Shown here piece by piece: positions 54,155-64,000 of a stretch of DNA of 64,000 nucleotides. How positions within the stretch are numbered: position 1 is the first letter of the stretch; every line of letters begins with the position of its first letter. The notes beneath the pieces were generated by a model. It made no database searches, was not told where the DNA came from, and saw only the letters and a list, made by a program, of their open reading frames with translations. The translations under genes were made by a program, and so were the position numbers. Origin of the DNA: Blastocatellia bacterium (GTDB lineage: Bacteria; Acidobacteriota; Blastocatellia; RBC074); NCBI GenBank assembly GCA_016789725.1, contig JAEUQN010000012.1, positions 1 through 64,000 on the forward strand. The letters run 5' to 3'.

Positions 54155-55396
54155 ATGGCAGTCGCAAATTTCAAACCAAAATTTATGAAAGTGGGCGTGC
54201 TTACTGCTGCTTTGCAGGAGCTGACACCACGCAAAAAACGGGACAAAGACCCCGATCTGGCTATCGAAGAGTGGGTCGCATTCGCGCAGGAATTAGGCGT
54301 CAATTACATTCAGCTTTCGGCTGCGGTTCATCCCGATCAAGCCGACATTCCACCCGAAGCGATGCTTGATCCGGTGGCAAACACGCTCGACCTGCGCCAA
54401 CCCTTCACGAAAGATCGTGCCAAGCGCGTGAAGGCTTGTTTGAAGGCGGCAAAGGTGGGGATTTCAGACATCGGCTATTTCGACAACATGCTGCATCACG
54501 ATCCTGCGATTCGGAAATCCAAACACGACTTTATGATTCGTGCCATGGATGCTGCGGTTGCGCTGGGAGCCGAAGCCGTATGCGGGTTCGTCGGTCGCAA
54601 TCAGCAACTGAACATGGATGCAAACCTGATTGATTTTGAAGAGAATTTCATCCCTCTGCTGAAAGCGTGCAAAGATCGCGGCCTGCAATATCGCAATGAA
54701 CAATGCCCGATGCCGGGTTGGGTTCCCGGCGACAATTGGCACAACAACATTGCGTATACGCCGGGCACTTGGATCGCGCTGCATCGCATTTGTGAAAAGC
54801 ACGGCGTCGGTGATCAATTCCGCATTCACTACGATCCGTCGCACGCAATTTTGATGGGGCAGGACACGCGCTCGATTTTCCAATACCTGAAAGATGAAGG
54901 CTACAACTTCCTGATCGGAGGCTTCCATGTCAAAGGTCAGGTGACAGATGTCAAAGGTGTCTCGGCGTGGGGCTATGGCGGACAGACCGTCGAGCGTGGA
55001 GATATGGTCAACGGCAAGCCATCGGAGAATCCGGCAGACTTGTTGAATGCATGGAAAAAACAGGTGATTCTGTGCGAACACGAATTGCCCGGCACAGCGA
55101 AACATGATCCGCTTGCGTATTTGCAAAACCGCACGGTGGATTGGCTGGATCATCAATTGGCGGCGCGCGAATTATTACAACTCGATGTCGCCAACACGTT
55201 CCTGATCGTCGAGCACGAATACCCGAAAGCGCGCATTCAGGATAAGAAGGCGTTGAAGCCCATCCTGCAAGGCTCGATTGCCTTCACACGCAAGATTGAT
55301 GAGGCGGCGGCGTGTATGTACGCGCTGCAAAATGAAGTGCTGGCGGCGCAAGGTATTCCGGTGCAGGGCGTTGGACGGCAGGCATATCGGTCGTAG
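54155..55396 (+). CDS. Sugar phosphate isomerase/epimerase (xylose-isomerase-like TIM barrel)
   Basis: A 413-residue AP-endonuclease-2/xylose-isomerase-like TIM barrel. Recognisable parts are [17 protein letters not shown] at the second strand, [22 protein letters not shown] with a metal-binding Glu, [15 protein letters not shown] (metal-binding Asp/His), and GGFHVKGQV. The family isomerises or epimerises sugar and inositol derivatives with a divalent metal. ACGGAGGGAATTC precedes the ATG at 54155. It is probably in the same pathway as the oxidoreductases upstream. A strong terminator follows the stop codon. Confidence 0.9.
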   Translation: MAVANFKPKFMKVGVLTAALQELTPRKKRDKDPDLAIEEWVAFAQELGVNYIQLSAAVHPDQADIPPEAMLDPVANTLDLRQPFTKDRAKRVKACLKAAKVGISDIGYFDNMLHHDPAIRKSKHDFMIRAMDAAVALGAEAVCGFVGRNQQLNMDANLIDFEENFIPLLKACKDRGLQYRNEQCPMPGWVPGDNWHNNIAYTPGTWIALHRICEKHGVGDQFRIHYDPSHAILMGQDTRSIFQYLKDEGYNFLIGGFHVKGQVTDVKGVSAWGYGGQTVERGDMVNGKPSENPADLLNAWKKQVILCEHELPGTAKHDPLAYLQNRTVDWLDHQLAARELLQLDVANTFLIVEHEYPKARIQDKKALKPILQGSIAFTRKIDEAAACMYALQNEVLAAQGIPVQGVGRQAYRS

Positions 55397-55399
55397 TAG

Positions 55400-55435
55400 A
55401 ATGTGGTGCAGTCAACGAGATTGCACCACATTTTT
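55400..55435 (+). terminator. Rho-independent terminator after the isomerase gene
   Basis: AATGTGGTGCA (55400-55410) pairs perfectly with TGCACCACATT (55422-55432) around an 11-nt loop, followed by a run of T (55431-55435). It sits 3 bp after the stop codon and just upstream of the next gene's Shine-Dalgarno. Confidence 0.85.
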
Positions 55436-55448
55436 CATGGAGGTAGTT

Positions 55449-56054
55449 ATGGACGCAGCATTGCGTTGGACATCGGCGGATTTAGAGGTAATGCCGGACA
55501 ATGGCAAACGCTACGAAATCATTGACGGAGAACTCTACGTGTCACGCTCACCAACTTATCATCATCAATTTGCATGCGGTCGCATCTATCGTTATTTGGA
55601 TCAATGGAGTGAAGAAACAGGCTCAGGGGAAGCGAACTTTGGTACTGGTGTGATCTTTGCCGACGACGATGATGTGATTCCTGATGTAGCCTGGATCAGC
55701 CGGGATCGCTTGCGACAAATCATTGGCAAAGACGGGCATTTTCATGCCGCACCAGATTTAGTTGTTGAGGTGCTTTCGCCCGGCAGTGCAAATGAACGAC
55801 GTGATCGTGAAACGAAACTCAAACTGTATTCGCGTCGCGGCGTGCTGGAGTATTGGATCGTAAATTGGATTATGCGTGACATCACCGTGTTCCGCCGCAA
55901 GGGAAAAAAGCTCAAACAAGTCGAAACGTTCAGATCGGCGGATGAATTGACCTCGCCATTGTTGCCAGGGTTCAAAATGTCTGTGAAGAGTGTTTTCAAT
56001 ACCTATGCCGAATATTCCAACGGTTCTTCTGAAAATGGCCGAAGCGATTTGTAA
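55449..56054 (+). CDS. Uma2 family endonuclease-fold protein
   Basis: A 201-residue Uma2/DUF820 protein, second in the window. It has MPDNGKRYEIIDGELYVSRSP, a core DDVIPDVAWISRDR and LVVEVLSPGSANERRDRETKLKLYSRRGVLEYWIV, the usual PD-(D/E)xK-like region of the family. It is only distantly similar to the Uma2 gene at 50055-50636. TGGAGG at 55438-55443 sets the start at ATG 55449; the longer frame from 55278 overlaps the isomerase gene and is not used. Function unknown. Confidence 0.9.
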   Translation: MDAALRWTSADLEVMPDNGKRYEIIDGELYVSRSPTYHHQFACGRIYRYLDQWSEETGSGEANFGTGVIFADDDDVIPDVAWISRDRLRQIIGKDGHFHAAPDLVVEVLSPGSANERRDRETKLKLYSRRGVLEYWIVNWIMRDITVFRRKGKKLKQVETFRSADELTSPLLPGFKMSVKSVFNTYAEYSNGSSENGRSDL

Positions 56055-56074
56055 TTTAAGGTTGGAAGGAAATT

Positions 56075-56989
56075 ATGCCTAAAAGAGAATTCTCTATCTT
56101 GAAACTAATCACCGTTCCACTTATCACATTTGTTTGTTTGATCGGGATCGTCGGTTGGATCGTCGCCCCTCATTGTGCTTGTTCAGATGCTGATGTTGTT
56201 GCTGCTGATGTTGCTGATGAAGCTGTGACTCCAACTCCGATAAATGTTACCGACGCGGCTCCTGCCCGGAACATCCGCATCACCTACGTCACCGAATCCA
56301 AAGGCTTCAAGCACGGTGTCTTACCCGAATCCGAAAAGATTATGCAGAGCCTCGGCGCGCAAAATAACTTTGACGTGACGATCTCGCAGGAATCCGCGAA
56401 AGTTATTACAGCGGAAAACCTGAAGAACGTGGACGTGCTCATTTTTTACACGACGGGCGAATTGCCGTGGAGCGATGAACAGAAAAAACTGTTCCTCGAC
56501 TTCGTGCGCAACGGCAAAGGCTTCATCGGCATTCACAGTGCAACCGACACGTTTTACAAATGGCCTGAATATGGCGAGTTGATTGGTGGCTATTTTGACG
56601 GGCATCCGTGGGGATCGAATGACAAAGTTGTGGTGCAAAAAGTGGACAAGAAATTCTCCGTCACGAAACATTGGGACGATCTGTTTACCTGGGTCGAAGA
56701 AACCTATCAGTACAAGAATTTCAACTTCAAAGAAAACAAAGTGCTAATGAGCCTGGACGCGCAGCCGACGAAAATGGACATGACCAAAAAAGGGATCAAA
56801 GGCATCCACGCAGTTGAAGGCAATCCCAATATCAAGCCTGATTCGTTCCCGCTCGTGTGGTATCGCACTTACGGCAAAGGCCGCATCTTTTATTCCGAGC
56901 CGGGGCACAATTCTTCGGTATGGAATAACCCGAAATATCAGACGATGTTAGTGAACGCGATCAAATGGACAGCGAAGAAGATGAAGTAA
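56075..56989 (+). CDS. ThuA-like protein, membrane-anchored or exported
   Basis: A 304-residue protein. An N-terminal hydrophobic segment (about 10-32) is followed by a low-complexity stretch (DADVVAADVADEAV, about 38-51) encoded by GCTGATGTTG-like repeats. The rest is a ThuA/glutamine-amidotransferase-like domain: RITYVTESKGFKHG, VDVLIFYTTGELPW, GKGFIGIHSATDTFYKWPEYGELIGGYFDGHPWG and YGKGRIFYSEPGH. ThuA proteins occur in sugar uptake and utilisation loci; their reaction is not firmly known. It closes the carbohydrate row. Confidence 0.9.
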   Translation: MPKREFSILKLITVPLITFVCLIGIVGWIVAPHCACSDADVVAADVADEAVTPTPINVTDAAPARNIRITYVTESKGFKHGVLPESEKIMQSLGAQNNFDVTISQESAKVITAENLKNVDVLIFYTTGELPWSDEQKKLFLDFVRNGKGFIGIHSATDTFYKWPEYGELIGGYFDGHPWGSNDKVVVQKVDKKFSVTKHWDDLFTWVEETYQYKNFNFKENKVLMSLDAQPTKMDMTKKGIKGIHAVEGNPNIKPDSFPLVWYRTYGKGRIFYSEPGHNSSVWNNPKYQTMLVNAIKWTAKKMK

Positions 56990-57088
56990 CAGCGGCAGCA
57001 TTAGATGAGCCAATCCACTGAACAACAAGGGTGGGGTTGGACATTCATACGCTTTGTGATTTCTCTTTCCTGAAATCCGGCAAAAAAT

Positions 57089-57124
57089 CAAACGGGCGAG
57101 ATCATTGCTGACCTCGCCCGTTTG
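57089..57124. terminator. Bidirectional terminator between convergent genes
   Basis: CAAACGGGCGAG (57089-57100) pairs with CTCGCCCGTTTG (57113-57124), a 12-bp perfect stem with a 12-nt loop. T-rich sequence follows on the + strand (57121-57128) and an A run precedes it (57082-57087), so it can terminate transcription from both sides. It separates the ThuA gene (+) from the gene at 57152-59074 (-). Confidence 0.88.
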
Positions 57125-57151
57125 GTTTTCCGGCTGAAGACGTGGATTGAA

Positions 57152-59074
57152 TTAATTGCCTTTGACCAGCGGAATGATCGCTAATTGCGGGCGACTGAGT
57201 TCAAAGTTCGGATCTTTGATAAGTGCGCGATACACCGGGACGGCTCGTCCGTCAATCATCTGATACCCGATGGCTTCGCTTTCCGGCACGACTTCCAATG
57301 ATTGCGTCGCATTCGGTTTGGCCGAGTTGCCGAAGCGTTGCAGGGCTGTCTGACGCACTTGCTCAAGCGAAGTTTCCATTTCGCTCTCAACTGTTTCGAC
57401 CGGGCCGCGAAGGCGACGAAGTGAGCTGCGAACGCGGGTGGCCTGACCATTGCGAGCATCGAAGGTGACTTCGAGATGACCGGCATCGGGATCAATGAAC
57501 GCCACACCATCAATGGTTTGGTCAATGATGATCGTCTTTTCGATGGTGCGCGCTGCTTCGGCGAATCCTTCAAACCCGCCACTTTCTTTGGTGTCACGGA
57601 TCATGCCGATGCGATATTGCTGACCGCGCAGAACGCTGAGTTGGGCGGCGATGTCGGTGGCACGGCTCATCAATTCCTGATCGGAGACTTCGCTGTCGCG
57701 GGCGGCAACGTCATCGGACGGATCAATCAGCATTTCAAAGTTGCCATTCTTTTCGACGATCAAGGTTGCGTTGTTGGTTTTCACTGCACGTAACCCCATC
57801 GGACGTTCCTGAATCAGATTGGTGTCTTCCACATTGATGCCGAGCGAATGGCTCAACTCAACGACTTCTTCGGTGGAATTGCTTTGGGCTTCGACTTGTT
57901 GCAAGCGAGCCTGACGCGGAATCGTTAGTGTTTGTCGTTGCCCTACCTGACGACCGAAGCGTGAGCCTTGATCTGCCTCAGCGGTCGCTTCAGTGGTGAT
58001 GGCGGAAAAGCTTGCTGCACTGCGGGCGATGTACCAGCGCCATTGCCCCCAGTTGTTCGCGGCTGCGCCCGCATATAGATAGCGTTCATTGTACAAGCGG
58101 TCGGTCGCTTCGGTCTGATTCGCACCAAAGGCCACAACAGCGGGGCTTTGACGCGTGTTGATGCGCCAACTGGCATCAAGAAACGCGGTGGACAAGCTCT
58201 TGCCTTTGTTCCATTCTTCCCAGAAATATTTGCCGTAATTCGGACTGTCAATCGAAACCGTTTCATAGCCAAACACCATACGGATGCCTTTGGAACGCAC
58301 GCCCCACGTTGAATAGGGGTTGTTGCCGCCGCTGACCATCACGCTGTTGCAGGTGTCCCAGAATAAATAGCGCAGCCGTTCATCGCCATAACCGTAGTAG
58401 TTTCCGCCGAGCGCCATATTGGATGAGCGGGCGTTCCAGCCGTTGTTTGACCAATTGGCTCCCATTGGTACAAAGAAATTGTTGGGTGAGGACATGCCAC
58501 CGTGACCGGAGTGAAACATCACGCGCACACCATCTACGCCATAGTCCGTGCCGCCGGAGTTCCACAGGTCATAGTTGTAGCTGCCGGAATCGTGAAATTG
58601 CCAGACTGAAACCGCACTGTCACGACGCGCGAAATTCGGCGTGTACCAGGTGTTGAAGTAATTGCGGAAGCCATCGGCGGATTCGTGTGTGTGCGATAAG
58701 TTTGATTGCATTCCCTGAAAGTTTTCGACGCTGGTGGTGCCGACCATATCGGACACACCGCTGGTGGATTCGACGCGCGAGAAATTGTCGCGGCGATCCG
58801 AAACGATGATGTCGCTGGATTGTCTGTGATCGCTGGTGGGATTGGCCTGATACGCTTCGGGCAAGGATTTGGGCGTTAACGCTTCGGCCTTGATTCCCAA
58901 ACGCGCGGCAACCTTGGCGCGCGTTTGTTCGATGTCTTGCGCGGAGGTTGGCGTGCTGGGAGCGGCGGAAAAAATTGCTGCTAACAACAACGGAGCGACG
59001 ACCGTTTGGCGCAGGGAAAAACGGGATTGATGGGTTGAATGAGCTTGCGGATTTTTGGGTGTGATGCTGGTCAT
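57152..59074 (-). CDS. Secreted clan-CD-like protease candidate (DUF6345-like)
   Basis: A 640-residue protein. Signal peptide (about 18-45, VVAPLLLAAIFSA, cleavage near TSAQ), short N-terminal region, then a domain (about 115-350) with MFHSGHGGMSSP (His about 191) and YLFWDTCNSV (Cys about 242). This His-Gly...Asp-x-Cys arrangement is what clan CD cysteine peptidases (caspase, gingipain, CHAT) show. The overall look resembles DUF6345 proteins, but I cannot confirm protease activity. The second half (about 360-640) is not recognised. AGAGTAAGGAGACACT before the ATG supports the start. Confidence 0.7.
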   Translation of the reverse strand: MTSITPKNPQAHSTHQSRFSLRQTVVAPLLLAAIFSAAPSTPTSAQDIEQTRAKVAARLGIKAEALTPKSLPEAYQANPTSDHRQSSDIIVSDRRDNFSRVESTSGVSDMVGTTSVENFQGMQSNLSHTHESADGFRNYFNTWYTPNFARRDSAVSVWQFHDSGSYNYDLWNSGGTDYGVDGVRVMFHSGHGGMSSPNNFFVPMGANWSNNGWNARSSNMALGGNYYGYGDERLRYLFWDTCNSVMVSGGNNPYSTWGVRSKGIRMVFGYETVSIDSPNYGKYFWEEWNKGKSLSTAFLDASWRINTRQSPAVVAFGANQTEATDRLYNERYLYAGAAANNWGQWRWYIARSAASFSAITTEATAEADQGSRFGRQVGQRQTLTIPRQARLQQVEAQSNSTEEVVELSHSLGINVEDTNLIQERPMGLRAVKTNNATLIVEKNGNFEMLIDPSDDVAARDSEVSDQELMSRATDIAAQLSVLRGQQYRIGMIRDTKESGGFEGFAEAARTIEKTIIIDQTIDGVAFIDPDAGHLEVTFDARNGQATRVRSSLRRLRGPVETVESEMETSLEQVRQTALQRFGNSAKPNATQSLEVVPESEAIGYQMIDGRAVPVYRALIKDPNFELSRPQLAIIPLVKGN

Positions 59075-59241
59075 AGTGTCTCCTTACTCTGCTTGATGAT
59101 TGATCGTTAATCTTTGCGATTGGTTCGTTCCAAATCGCTTTCAATCAGGTAAGCGAGAAACACAGAAAACATTTCACCCGGTCAGCAAAATATTTTAGAA
59201 AAATTTTGCGAAGCGAATTTTGCCCGCCTCATAAGCCGCCT

Positions 59242-62200
59242 TTACTGACAGGTTGGTGCCGAAATCGGAACCGTCAAACTGACGGCTCCTGCCAGCGCGC
59301 CGTGCTGCAAATTGTATCCACCGACAAACGCATTCGGGGTGCGGAGGTTCGCGGGCAAATTCATCACTGATCCAATAATTCCCCAGCTTGAATCCGTCCA
59401 CGCTTTCATCCATCCGGTTTGTCCGGCAGGGATGAACGTGTCAAAGCGTGTCGTCAGGCGAGGGAACGTGTTGGAAAGACTGCTGACGAATTGTGGTGCG
59501 GAACTGCTGAACGAAAAATCCTGAGCCGTGCGGTTGCCATTGTAAATCTTGCCCGAAATCGCCCCCAACCCGCCTGCCGTTCCGACCAGGCTGCCGCCCA
59601 CCCGTGTCAGAATCAGCCGCGTGTTATTGCCGTCCTTGAGGCTCGGCAAATTATCCACCACGACCAATCGGGGCAATCGTCCATAACTGGTCCCATCAAA
59701 ATTCAAGGTTGTCGAAGTGTTGCCCGTCGCGCACGTGGTTGGGTTGGTTGCCAAGGCTGCCACTGCCACTGCGCCCAAATTCGTGATATGCCCCGATGCC
59801 AGTTTGACAGACGCGCTGCCAGCCAGATGGTTGAAATTGACTGGGCAACCCGTGGTTTTGTCCACTGCCACCGCGATGACGTATCCCGTAATATTGGGGT
59901 CAGTTTCCGACATCAGAAGGCTAATGGTTTGATTGGCCGGGAGACAGTAAAACAAGCTAAAAACAGACGCTGTCTGCCCATCCACAAAATACAGCCGCAC
60001 CGTGGTGTCCTGTGTGTCGTGGGTGTTGGTCAGACGAATCTGGGTATTTTCTGCGGCTCGATTGCCCAGGTTCGAGGTGTAATAGCTGTAGAGCAAAACC
60101 GAGCCAGCGCGTTGATCGCTGCCGGAGGTGTCAGCAATTTGCAAAAAGCAGCTTGTGTTGGCAGCTACATTCACCGTGAGGTTCGCCTGCGCCGTTGCTC
60201 CTTGTGCGTCGGTGACTTTTAGCGCAATGGTATTGGCTCCCACGGTGGCGGAGCAGTCGGCGGTAATGATGGCGGAGATCGTCCCATTCGTATTGGTGAT
60301 CCCGGCGACGCTGAGGCCCGTTGGAACAGAGGTGGTCGTGACGACCAGATTGGTGGCTGCGGTTTCGGTGTCACTGATGGTCGCAATCGTCACGGCATTG
60401 GCGGTTGCGCCTTGTTGCCGCGTAAGTGCGGCGGCGGGCGTGATTGTCGGAGCCGCATTCGCCGCTTGATTGATGGTGAACGTGCGTCCGCCAACGAAGA
60501 TGGTTCCGCTGCGAGCGGCCCCGGCATTGGCGGCAACGGCGTAATTGACCGATCCATTCCCGCTCCCGTTGCCTTGCGTAAATGTAATCCACCCATCGCT
60601 GGTTGAAGCGTTCCAGGTGCAACCCGTTTGCGTCGTGATGGTGAAACTCCCTGTGCCGCCAGTGGCCGCAACACTTTGGCTGGTTGCGCCGAGCGCATAG
60701 GTGCAGGATGAAGCGGGCGACAATGTTCTTGACCCGCTCACGCTGAAGCTCACGCCATCAAACGAAACAGAACCCATGAACGTCTTGTTGCCCGTTTCTC
60801 CGCTTGGAGGCGTGATGACATAGGTCAAACTACGCGCCGCATTGTCGAAGTATGGTCCCCATTTGACCTTGCGATTGGTGTTATCAAATGCGCCACCATT
60901 GTTGATGCTGGTGACAGTCCAACCCGGTGGCACTGTCTCCTCGATAGCATAGACCTGTGTGCTGGCATCCGGGGTGACATTGATAGTGACAGTAATCCCG
61001 ACTCCTGGCGTGTAGCTGGCGGCACTGAAACTCGCCGCTGCGGTGCCGCCTGCGAACGCGGTAGAGCTTGCCTCCATCATCGCATCAATCGCCGCGACCA
61101 TGCCAAATCCAAGGCCTGGCGCGTATCCCATTGCGCGGAGCATTTTCAGGGCCTGCTCTTCGGTTGCGAACGACGCGATCTTTTCCGTTGAAGTTGGAAG
61201 ATCGGATTGTCGCAAGCTGATACTGGCCCCCGCCGCAAATGGCGGTGATTTGGAACCATCGTAGTGATAAATCTCGCCGAGCTTCCAAATCAGCCCGGCA
61301 TTGGTCAGGTAATTGATGTCAATCGGAGCCGTACCCGCTTTCCAGGCAGCCCCGTAGGCTGTTAACTCATTGATCTCAATTCTGAGATTGGTGTTCAGAT
61401 CTGCCGGATGAAAGAGGTTCGCCGCTTCAATGGTGGTATTCCCGCAAATCGTGTTGCTCGTACCGTTGAGAGAGGCTGTTCCGCCGAATGTTCTTTGTCC
61501 CGTCGTTCCCACTGGGGGTGTTACTGAGTACAAAAATGTCCGCGCCGTCGCATCGAAAAATGGTCCCCATTTGACTTTGCCGTTGACGGAATCAAATTGA
61601 CCGTTGTTATCAATCGCAGAGACGGTCCAGCCGGTCGGAGGCGTTTCTTCAACGGCGTAGGATTGAGTGCTGGCCGACGGTGTAACCTGGACCGAAACTT
61701 GAAACGCTACACCCGGAGTATATTGCGTGGGCAAGGTGCGCTGAGCGATACAGGTGCTTTGAGTCGCGTCCTGTGTCACGGTGAAAGTGATTCCGGCAAT
61801 CGTCAGCGTTCCCGTGCGTGCCGCGCCTGTATTGGCTGCGACTGCAAAATTGACTACGCCACTGCCATTGCCACTGCCACTGCCCGCATTGATCGTGATC
61901 CAGGTATCATTGCTGATTGAGGTCCAGGCACAGCCAGTTGCCGTCGTGACATTCACGCTGCTGCCGCTGCCTGTCGCCGCGAAGCTTTGTGCCGTGGGCG
62001 AAATCGAAAAGCTGCACGTAGATGTGGTGGTGAAGGTGGACGCATTGGACGTTCCGCCGCCGGGTGTCGGATTGAAAACCGTCACATTGGCATTGCCTGC
62101 CGCTGCCACATCAGCCGCTGTAATGCTGGCAGTGAGTTGTGTGCTGCTGCCGAAGGTCGTAGTGCGATCCGTACCATTCCACCGCACGATAGAATTTGAC

Positions 62201-64000
62201 AGGAACCCGGTTCCATTGACTATCAAAGAGAAAGCGTTGCCGCCTGCCCCGGTTGTGTTGGGGGCGAGGCTGGTAATCGCTGGCGTTGGGTTATTGATCG
62301 TGAAGGTAGCGGCACTGGACGTTCCGCCGCCGGGGGTTGGATTGAATACGGTCACGCTGGCGGTCCCAGCGTTCGCCAAATCTGTGGCCGGGATCGTCGC
62401 TGTTAGTTGCGATGCGTTGACTACGGTTGTTGTGCGATTCGCTCCATTCCATCGAACGATAGACGAGCTGATGAAATTCGAGCCGTTGACGGTCAGGATC
62501 AAATCGCTGCTGCCTCGTGTGGCTGACGTCTGACCCAGACTGGTCAGCGTTGGAGCCGGGTTGTTGATGGTGAGCGTTCTGGTTTCAGAGGTTCCTCCGC
62601 CCGGCGCTGGCGTTACGACGGCGATACTGAGTGTTCCCGCATTTGCAATGTCTGCGGCGGTCATAGCAATCGTGAGTTGCGTGCTACTCACTACGGTGGT
62701 TGTCCGGCTGATTCCATTGACCTGTGCCGCAGAGGTCGCCACGAAGCCTGTTCCATTGAGCGTGAGGCTGAAGGCGGCGCTGCCCGCAGTGACCGTTGCT
62801 GGTTCGATACTGGCGAGAGTTGGGGCGGGATTGTTGCTGGCTTGCGTGATGGTCACTGTTTGCCCGGCAATGGTCAGCGTGCCAATCCGCGTGCCTCCCG
62901 TGTTGGCGGCGACAGTGAAATTCACGGTACCGTTGCCTGAACCGCTGGCGCTGCCAGCATTGATCGTGATCCAGGCGTCATTACTGGTGGCTGTCCAGGT
63001 ACAGCCCGTTCCAACAGTAATATCTATGCTGCTGACCCCGCCACTGTTAGAGATACTTTGACTGGTGGTTGAAAGTACATACTGACAGTTAATGGTTTTG
63101 GTGAGACCCAATTTAGTAGGTATCGCCGTATCCCAGTTGCCGATGAATGCCCACCAGTTGGTTAGCTCCTCGGAGTCGAAACGCTTGATGGCGTTATTGA
63201 GTCCGGGAATGGATTGCATCCAGTAAATATACCACTGGCATTCTACCGGGTTACTGGGAGGCGTTGGCCAGGAATAAGAGCGCGATCCCCACGTATCACC
63301 GTTCACGAATGCGATTACTCCGGTTCCATCCGGTGTCCAATCGGCAATGTCGCTTTCAAAGAGGCTGGGGTCATTGAATTCAAAAGCCATCGTCGTATTT
63401 GGCGGCTGGTTTGTCTTTCCACAACGGCCTTGTAAGAATGAGCCATCTGTATTGCGCCCGATAAATGCTTCCTGAAATAACAAGTCATCACGATCCTGCC
63501 GGATATTGGCGTAGGTCAACACGGCTTCAATATGGTGTCCGTGATTGCGGGCCGCCAGATTTTCGGATCGTGTAAAGTCAATTCCAAAGACAGTATACGA
63601 CTTGGGGTAGACAGGCAAATCATCGTTGGTTTGCGCACTGCTGGAAATATCTCCTGAAAAGGGACTGGCCATATTGGATTCATTCAGCGCAATATTTGAG
63701 TTGACATATTGTTCCAGCCAAACTTCTTTCACCCCATCTGTGTTGACCATGCTTTCAACATTGAAGCGTGCGAAAATTTGTTTGTAGTCCGGGTAATACT
63801 GTTCTGGTGTGCCAGTGGGCAATCCAGGGGGAACCTCTTCATAAACGTTGATGATTTTGACAACCCGATAGCCGAGAGAGGGAACTACTGCCCCATTTCT
63901 ATAGGCACGGAATCGGCTGCCTTCTTCCAGCATGAATTTAAGATTGGTTTCCAAAATTCTCTGTTTATTTTGTAGGGCAGATAGTGAGGAAGCAAAACCA
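59242..64000 (-). CDS. Giant BACON/IPT repeat surface protein, 5' end outside the window
   Basis: At least 1570 residues from a TTG-type codon at 63954. The frame stays open to the window edge (no stop from 63954 to 64000), so the true start is probably upstream and a signal peptide cannot be judged. Order along the protein: an unrecognised N-terminal domain (to about 290), BACON domain 1, three IPT/TIG domains (NPAPTLTSL... and NPTPGGGTS repeats), BACON domain 2, two copies of a PTQYTPGV...GWTV domain, with a dockerin-like stretch ([17 protein letters not shown]) between them, BACON domain 3, an Ig/cadherin-like domain and an unrecognised C-terminal part. Likely cell-surface binding of glycans; inferred from the domains. 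Confidence 0.85.
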   Translation of the reverse strand, partial: GFASSLSALQNKQRILETNLKFMLEEGSRFRAYRNGAVVPSLGYRVVKIINVYEEVPPGLPTGTPEQYYPDYKQIFARFNVESMVNTDGVKEVWLEQYVNSNIALNESNMASPFSGDISSSAQTNDDLPVYPKSYTVFGIDFTRSENLAARNHGHHIEAVLTYANIRQDRDDLLFQEAFIGRNTDGSFLQGRCGKTNQPPNTTMAFEFNDPSLFESDIADWTPDGTGVIAFVNGDTWGSRSYSWPTPPSNPVECQWYIYWMQSIPGLNNAIKRFDSEELTNWWAFIGNWDTAIPTKLGLTKTINCQYVLSTTSQSISNSGGVSSIDITVGTGCTWTATSNDAWITINAGSASGSGNGTVNFTVAANTGGTRIGTLTIAGQTVTITQASNNPAPTLASIEPATVTAGSAAFSLTLNGTGFVATSAAQVNGISRTTTVVSSTQLTIAMTAADIANAGTLSIAVVTPAPGGGTSETRTLTINNPAPTLTSLGQTSATRGSSDLILTVNGSNFISSSIVRWNGANRTTTVVNASQLTATIPATDLANAGTASVTVFNPTPGGGTSSAATFTINNPTPAITSLAPNTTGAGGNAFSLIVNGTGFLSNSIVRWNGTDRTTTFGSSTQLTASITAADVAAAGNANVTVFNPTPGGGTSNASTFTTTSTCSFSISPTAQSFAATGSGSSVNVTTATGCAWTSISNDTWITINAGSGSGNGSGVVNFAVAANTGAARTGTLTIAGITFTVTQDATQSTCIAQRTLPTQYTPGVAFQVSVQVTPSASTQSYAVEETPPTGWTVSAIDNNGQFDSVNGKVKWGPFFDATARTFLYSVTPPVGTTGQRTFGGTASLNGTSNTICGNTTIEAANLFHPADLNTNLRIEINELTAYGAAWKAGTAPIDINYLTNAGLIWKLGEIYHYDGSKSPPFAAGASISLRQSDLPTSTEKIASFATEEQALKMLRAMGYAPGLGFGMVAAIDAMMEASSTAFAGGTAAASFSAASYTPGVGITVTINVTPDASTQVYAIEETVPPGWTVTSINNGGAFDNTNRKVKWGPYFDNAARSLTYVITPPSGETGNKTFMGSVSFDGVSFSVSGSRTLSPASSCTYALGATSQSVAATGGTGSFTITTQTGCTWNASTSDGWITFTQGNGSGNGSVNYAVAANAGAARSGTIFVGGRTFTINQAANAAPTITPAAALTRQQGATANAVTIATISDTETAATNLVVTTTSVPTGLSVAGITNTNGTISAIITADCSATVGANTIALKVTDAQGATAQANLTVNVAANTSCFLQIADTSGSDQRAGSVLLYSYYTSNLGNRAAENTQIRLTNTHDTQDTTVRLYFVDGQTASVFSLFYCLPANQTISLLMSETDPNITGYVIAVAVDKTTGCPVNFNHLAGSASVKLASGHITNLGAVAVAALATNPTTCATGNTSTTLNFDGTSYGRLPRLVVVDNLPSLKDGNNTRLILTRVGGSLVGTAGGLGAISGKIYNGNRTAQDFSFSSSAPQFVSSLSNTFPRLTTRFDTFIPAGQTGWMKAWTDSSWGIIGSVMNLPANLRTPNAFVGGYNLQHGALAGAVSLTVPISAPTCQ

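Noticed and set aside
61781-62533. 250-residue + strand frame opposite the giant surface protein
   Set aside because: Repetitive Val/Ala/Leu composition mirrors the IPT repeats on the minus strand; no start signal.

Overview
The window (about 54% G+C by impression, not computed) looks like the chromosome of a Gram-negative soil-type bacterium, most likely an Acidobacteriota member of the Blastocatellia type. The reasons are the mix of planctomycete-type cytochrome (PSD1/DUF1549/DUF1553) and DUF1501 proteins, Tat-exported Gfo/Idh/MocA oxidoreductases, ThuA-like proteins, bacterial caspases, CSLREA/DUF11 and BACON/IPT surface proteins, and a complete contractile secretion system. The assignment is an inference; no rRNA or tRNA gene is present to settle it.

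Region 1 (1-6764): a membrane-anchored coiled-coil protein with a helix-hairpin-helix tail, an unrecognised 201-residue protein, then a cytochrome/DUF1553 protein followed by its usual DUF1501 partner.

Region 2 (about 6870-37703): a type VI secretion system (T6SS), all on the + strand: tssK-tssL-tssM-tagJ-tssA-tssB-tssC-hcp-tssE-methyltransferase-tssF-tssG-csgG-like-murein endopeptidase-caspase-tssH(clpV)-small toxin-like protein-GH19 lysozyme-vgrG-LysM/peptidoglycan-binding protein-zinc metalloprotease-two paralogous helical proteins (one cytosolic, one lipoprotein)-PAAR. Sheath, tube, baseplate, membrane complex, ATPase and spike are all encoded. No recognisable TssJ lipoprotein and no FHA/kinase/phosphatase set is present. 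The second half is an effector island: two cell-wall-degrading enzymes without signal peptides, a metalloprotease and probable immunity or adaptor proteins. Nearly every gap longer than about 80 bp inside the locus holds a different inverted repeat.

Region 3 (37712-46986): a MITE-like element, a lipoprotein, a very large secreted FG-GAP/CSLREA/beta-helix/DUF11 protein coupled to a FecR-like protein, and a second caspase fused to TPR repeats.

Region 4 (47016-56989): a second MITE-like element, then a carbohydrate/oxidoreductase group: Gfo/Idh/MocA oxidoreductase, aldo/keto reductase, Uma2 nuclease-fold protein, a second PSD1 cytochrome protein with a LamG domain, sugar phosphate isomerase, another Uma2 protein and a ThuA-like protein, ending at a bidirectional terminator.

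Region 5 (57152-64000, minus strand): a secreted clan-CD-like protease candidate, and a giant BACON/IPT repeat surface protein whose start lies beyond the window edge.

The strongest unusual signals are (i) heptamer-based inverted repeats scattered between genes and inserted in frame at the same place in both PSD1 genes, (ii) a two-compartment pair of paralogous proteins next to a putative T6SS metalloprotease effector, (iii) a methyltransferase, a CsgG-like protein and a caspase built into the T6SS locus, and (iv) three separate caspase-like proteins in 64 kb.
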